Source of the DNA: CAYLNH01 sp964384625 | GTDB taxonomy: Bacteria; Verrucomicrobiota; Lentisphaeria; JABSQK01 | DNA: 6,042 nucleotides | Direction: 5' to 3' | Assembly: GCA_964384625.1 (NCBI GenBank) | Contig: CAYLNH010000356.1 | Location: forward strand, 1-6,042 | In this document: piece after piece, positions 6,040-6,042 of the stretch | How the letters are laid out: every line of letters starts with the position of its first letter | Numbering within the stretch: the first letter of the stretch is position 1 | Notes under the pieces: model-generated | What the model was told of the DNA's origin: nothing | The model's database searches: none | What the model saw: the letters and a program-made list of their open reading frames with translations, nothing else | Made by a program: the position numbers and the translations under genes

Positions 6040-6042
6040 TAG

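Noticed and set aside
1..6042. CRISPR array, transposase, tRNA or rRNA
   Set aside because: No regularly spaced repeats, no transposase motif and no tRNA or rRNA signatures were found on either strand.

Overview
The window is GC-rich bacterial DNA holding four complete protein genes, all on the + strand, in two short operons. A stretch of about 400 bases rich in repeats and hairpins separates the operons, and there are non-coding stretches at both ends. The sigma-54 activator with an intact GAFTGA motif and the lipoprotein signal peptide point to a Gram-negative (diderm) bacterium. Some primase wording (EGQMDV at the Toprim glutamate, then APQGTAFT) reminds me of the Planctomycetes-Verrucomicrobia-Lentisphaerae/Kiritimatiellae group. 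That placement is a weak inference from memory and was not tested.

Bases 1-268 are upstream sequence in which I see no convincing gene. Bases 269-2853 encode a two-component system: a soluble PAS-domain histidine kinase whose stop overlaps (ATGA) the start of an NtrC-family response regulator. The kinase should phosphorylate Asp53 of the regulator, which would then activate sigma-54 promoters. Its targets are not visible here.

Bases 2854-3252 contain a strong terminator-like hairpin just after the regulator, a second larger stem that repeats part of the first, a further hairpin, a 14-bp palindrome and one copy of a 44-bp repeat. The leader of the next operon follows.

Bases 3253-5892 hold a TPR lipoprotein gene followed 12 bases later by dnaG, the replication primase. 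This is not the familiar rpsU-dnaG-rpoD arrangement. dnaG has almost no ribosome-binding site of its own. Bases 5893-6042 carry a second copy of the 44-bp repeat in opposite orientation (41 of 44 positions identical), a hairpin built around it, and another hairpin cut off near the window end.

The four genes belong to well-known families, and I found no new multi-gene system. The least explained signals are the paired inverted 44-bp repeats flanking the lipoprotein-dnaG operon, the possible alternative-pairing hairpins after the regulator gene, and the weak, apparently coupled start of dnaG.
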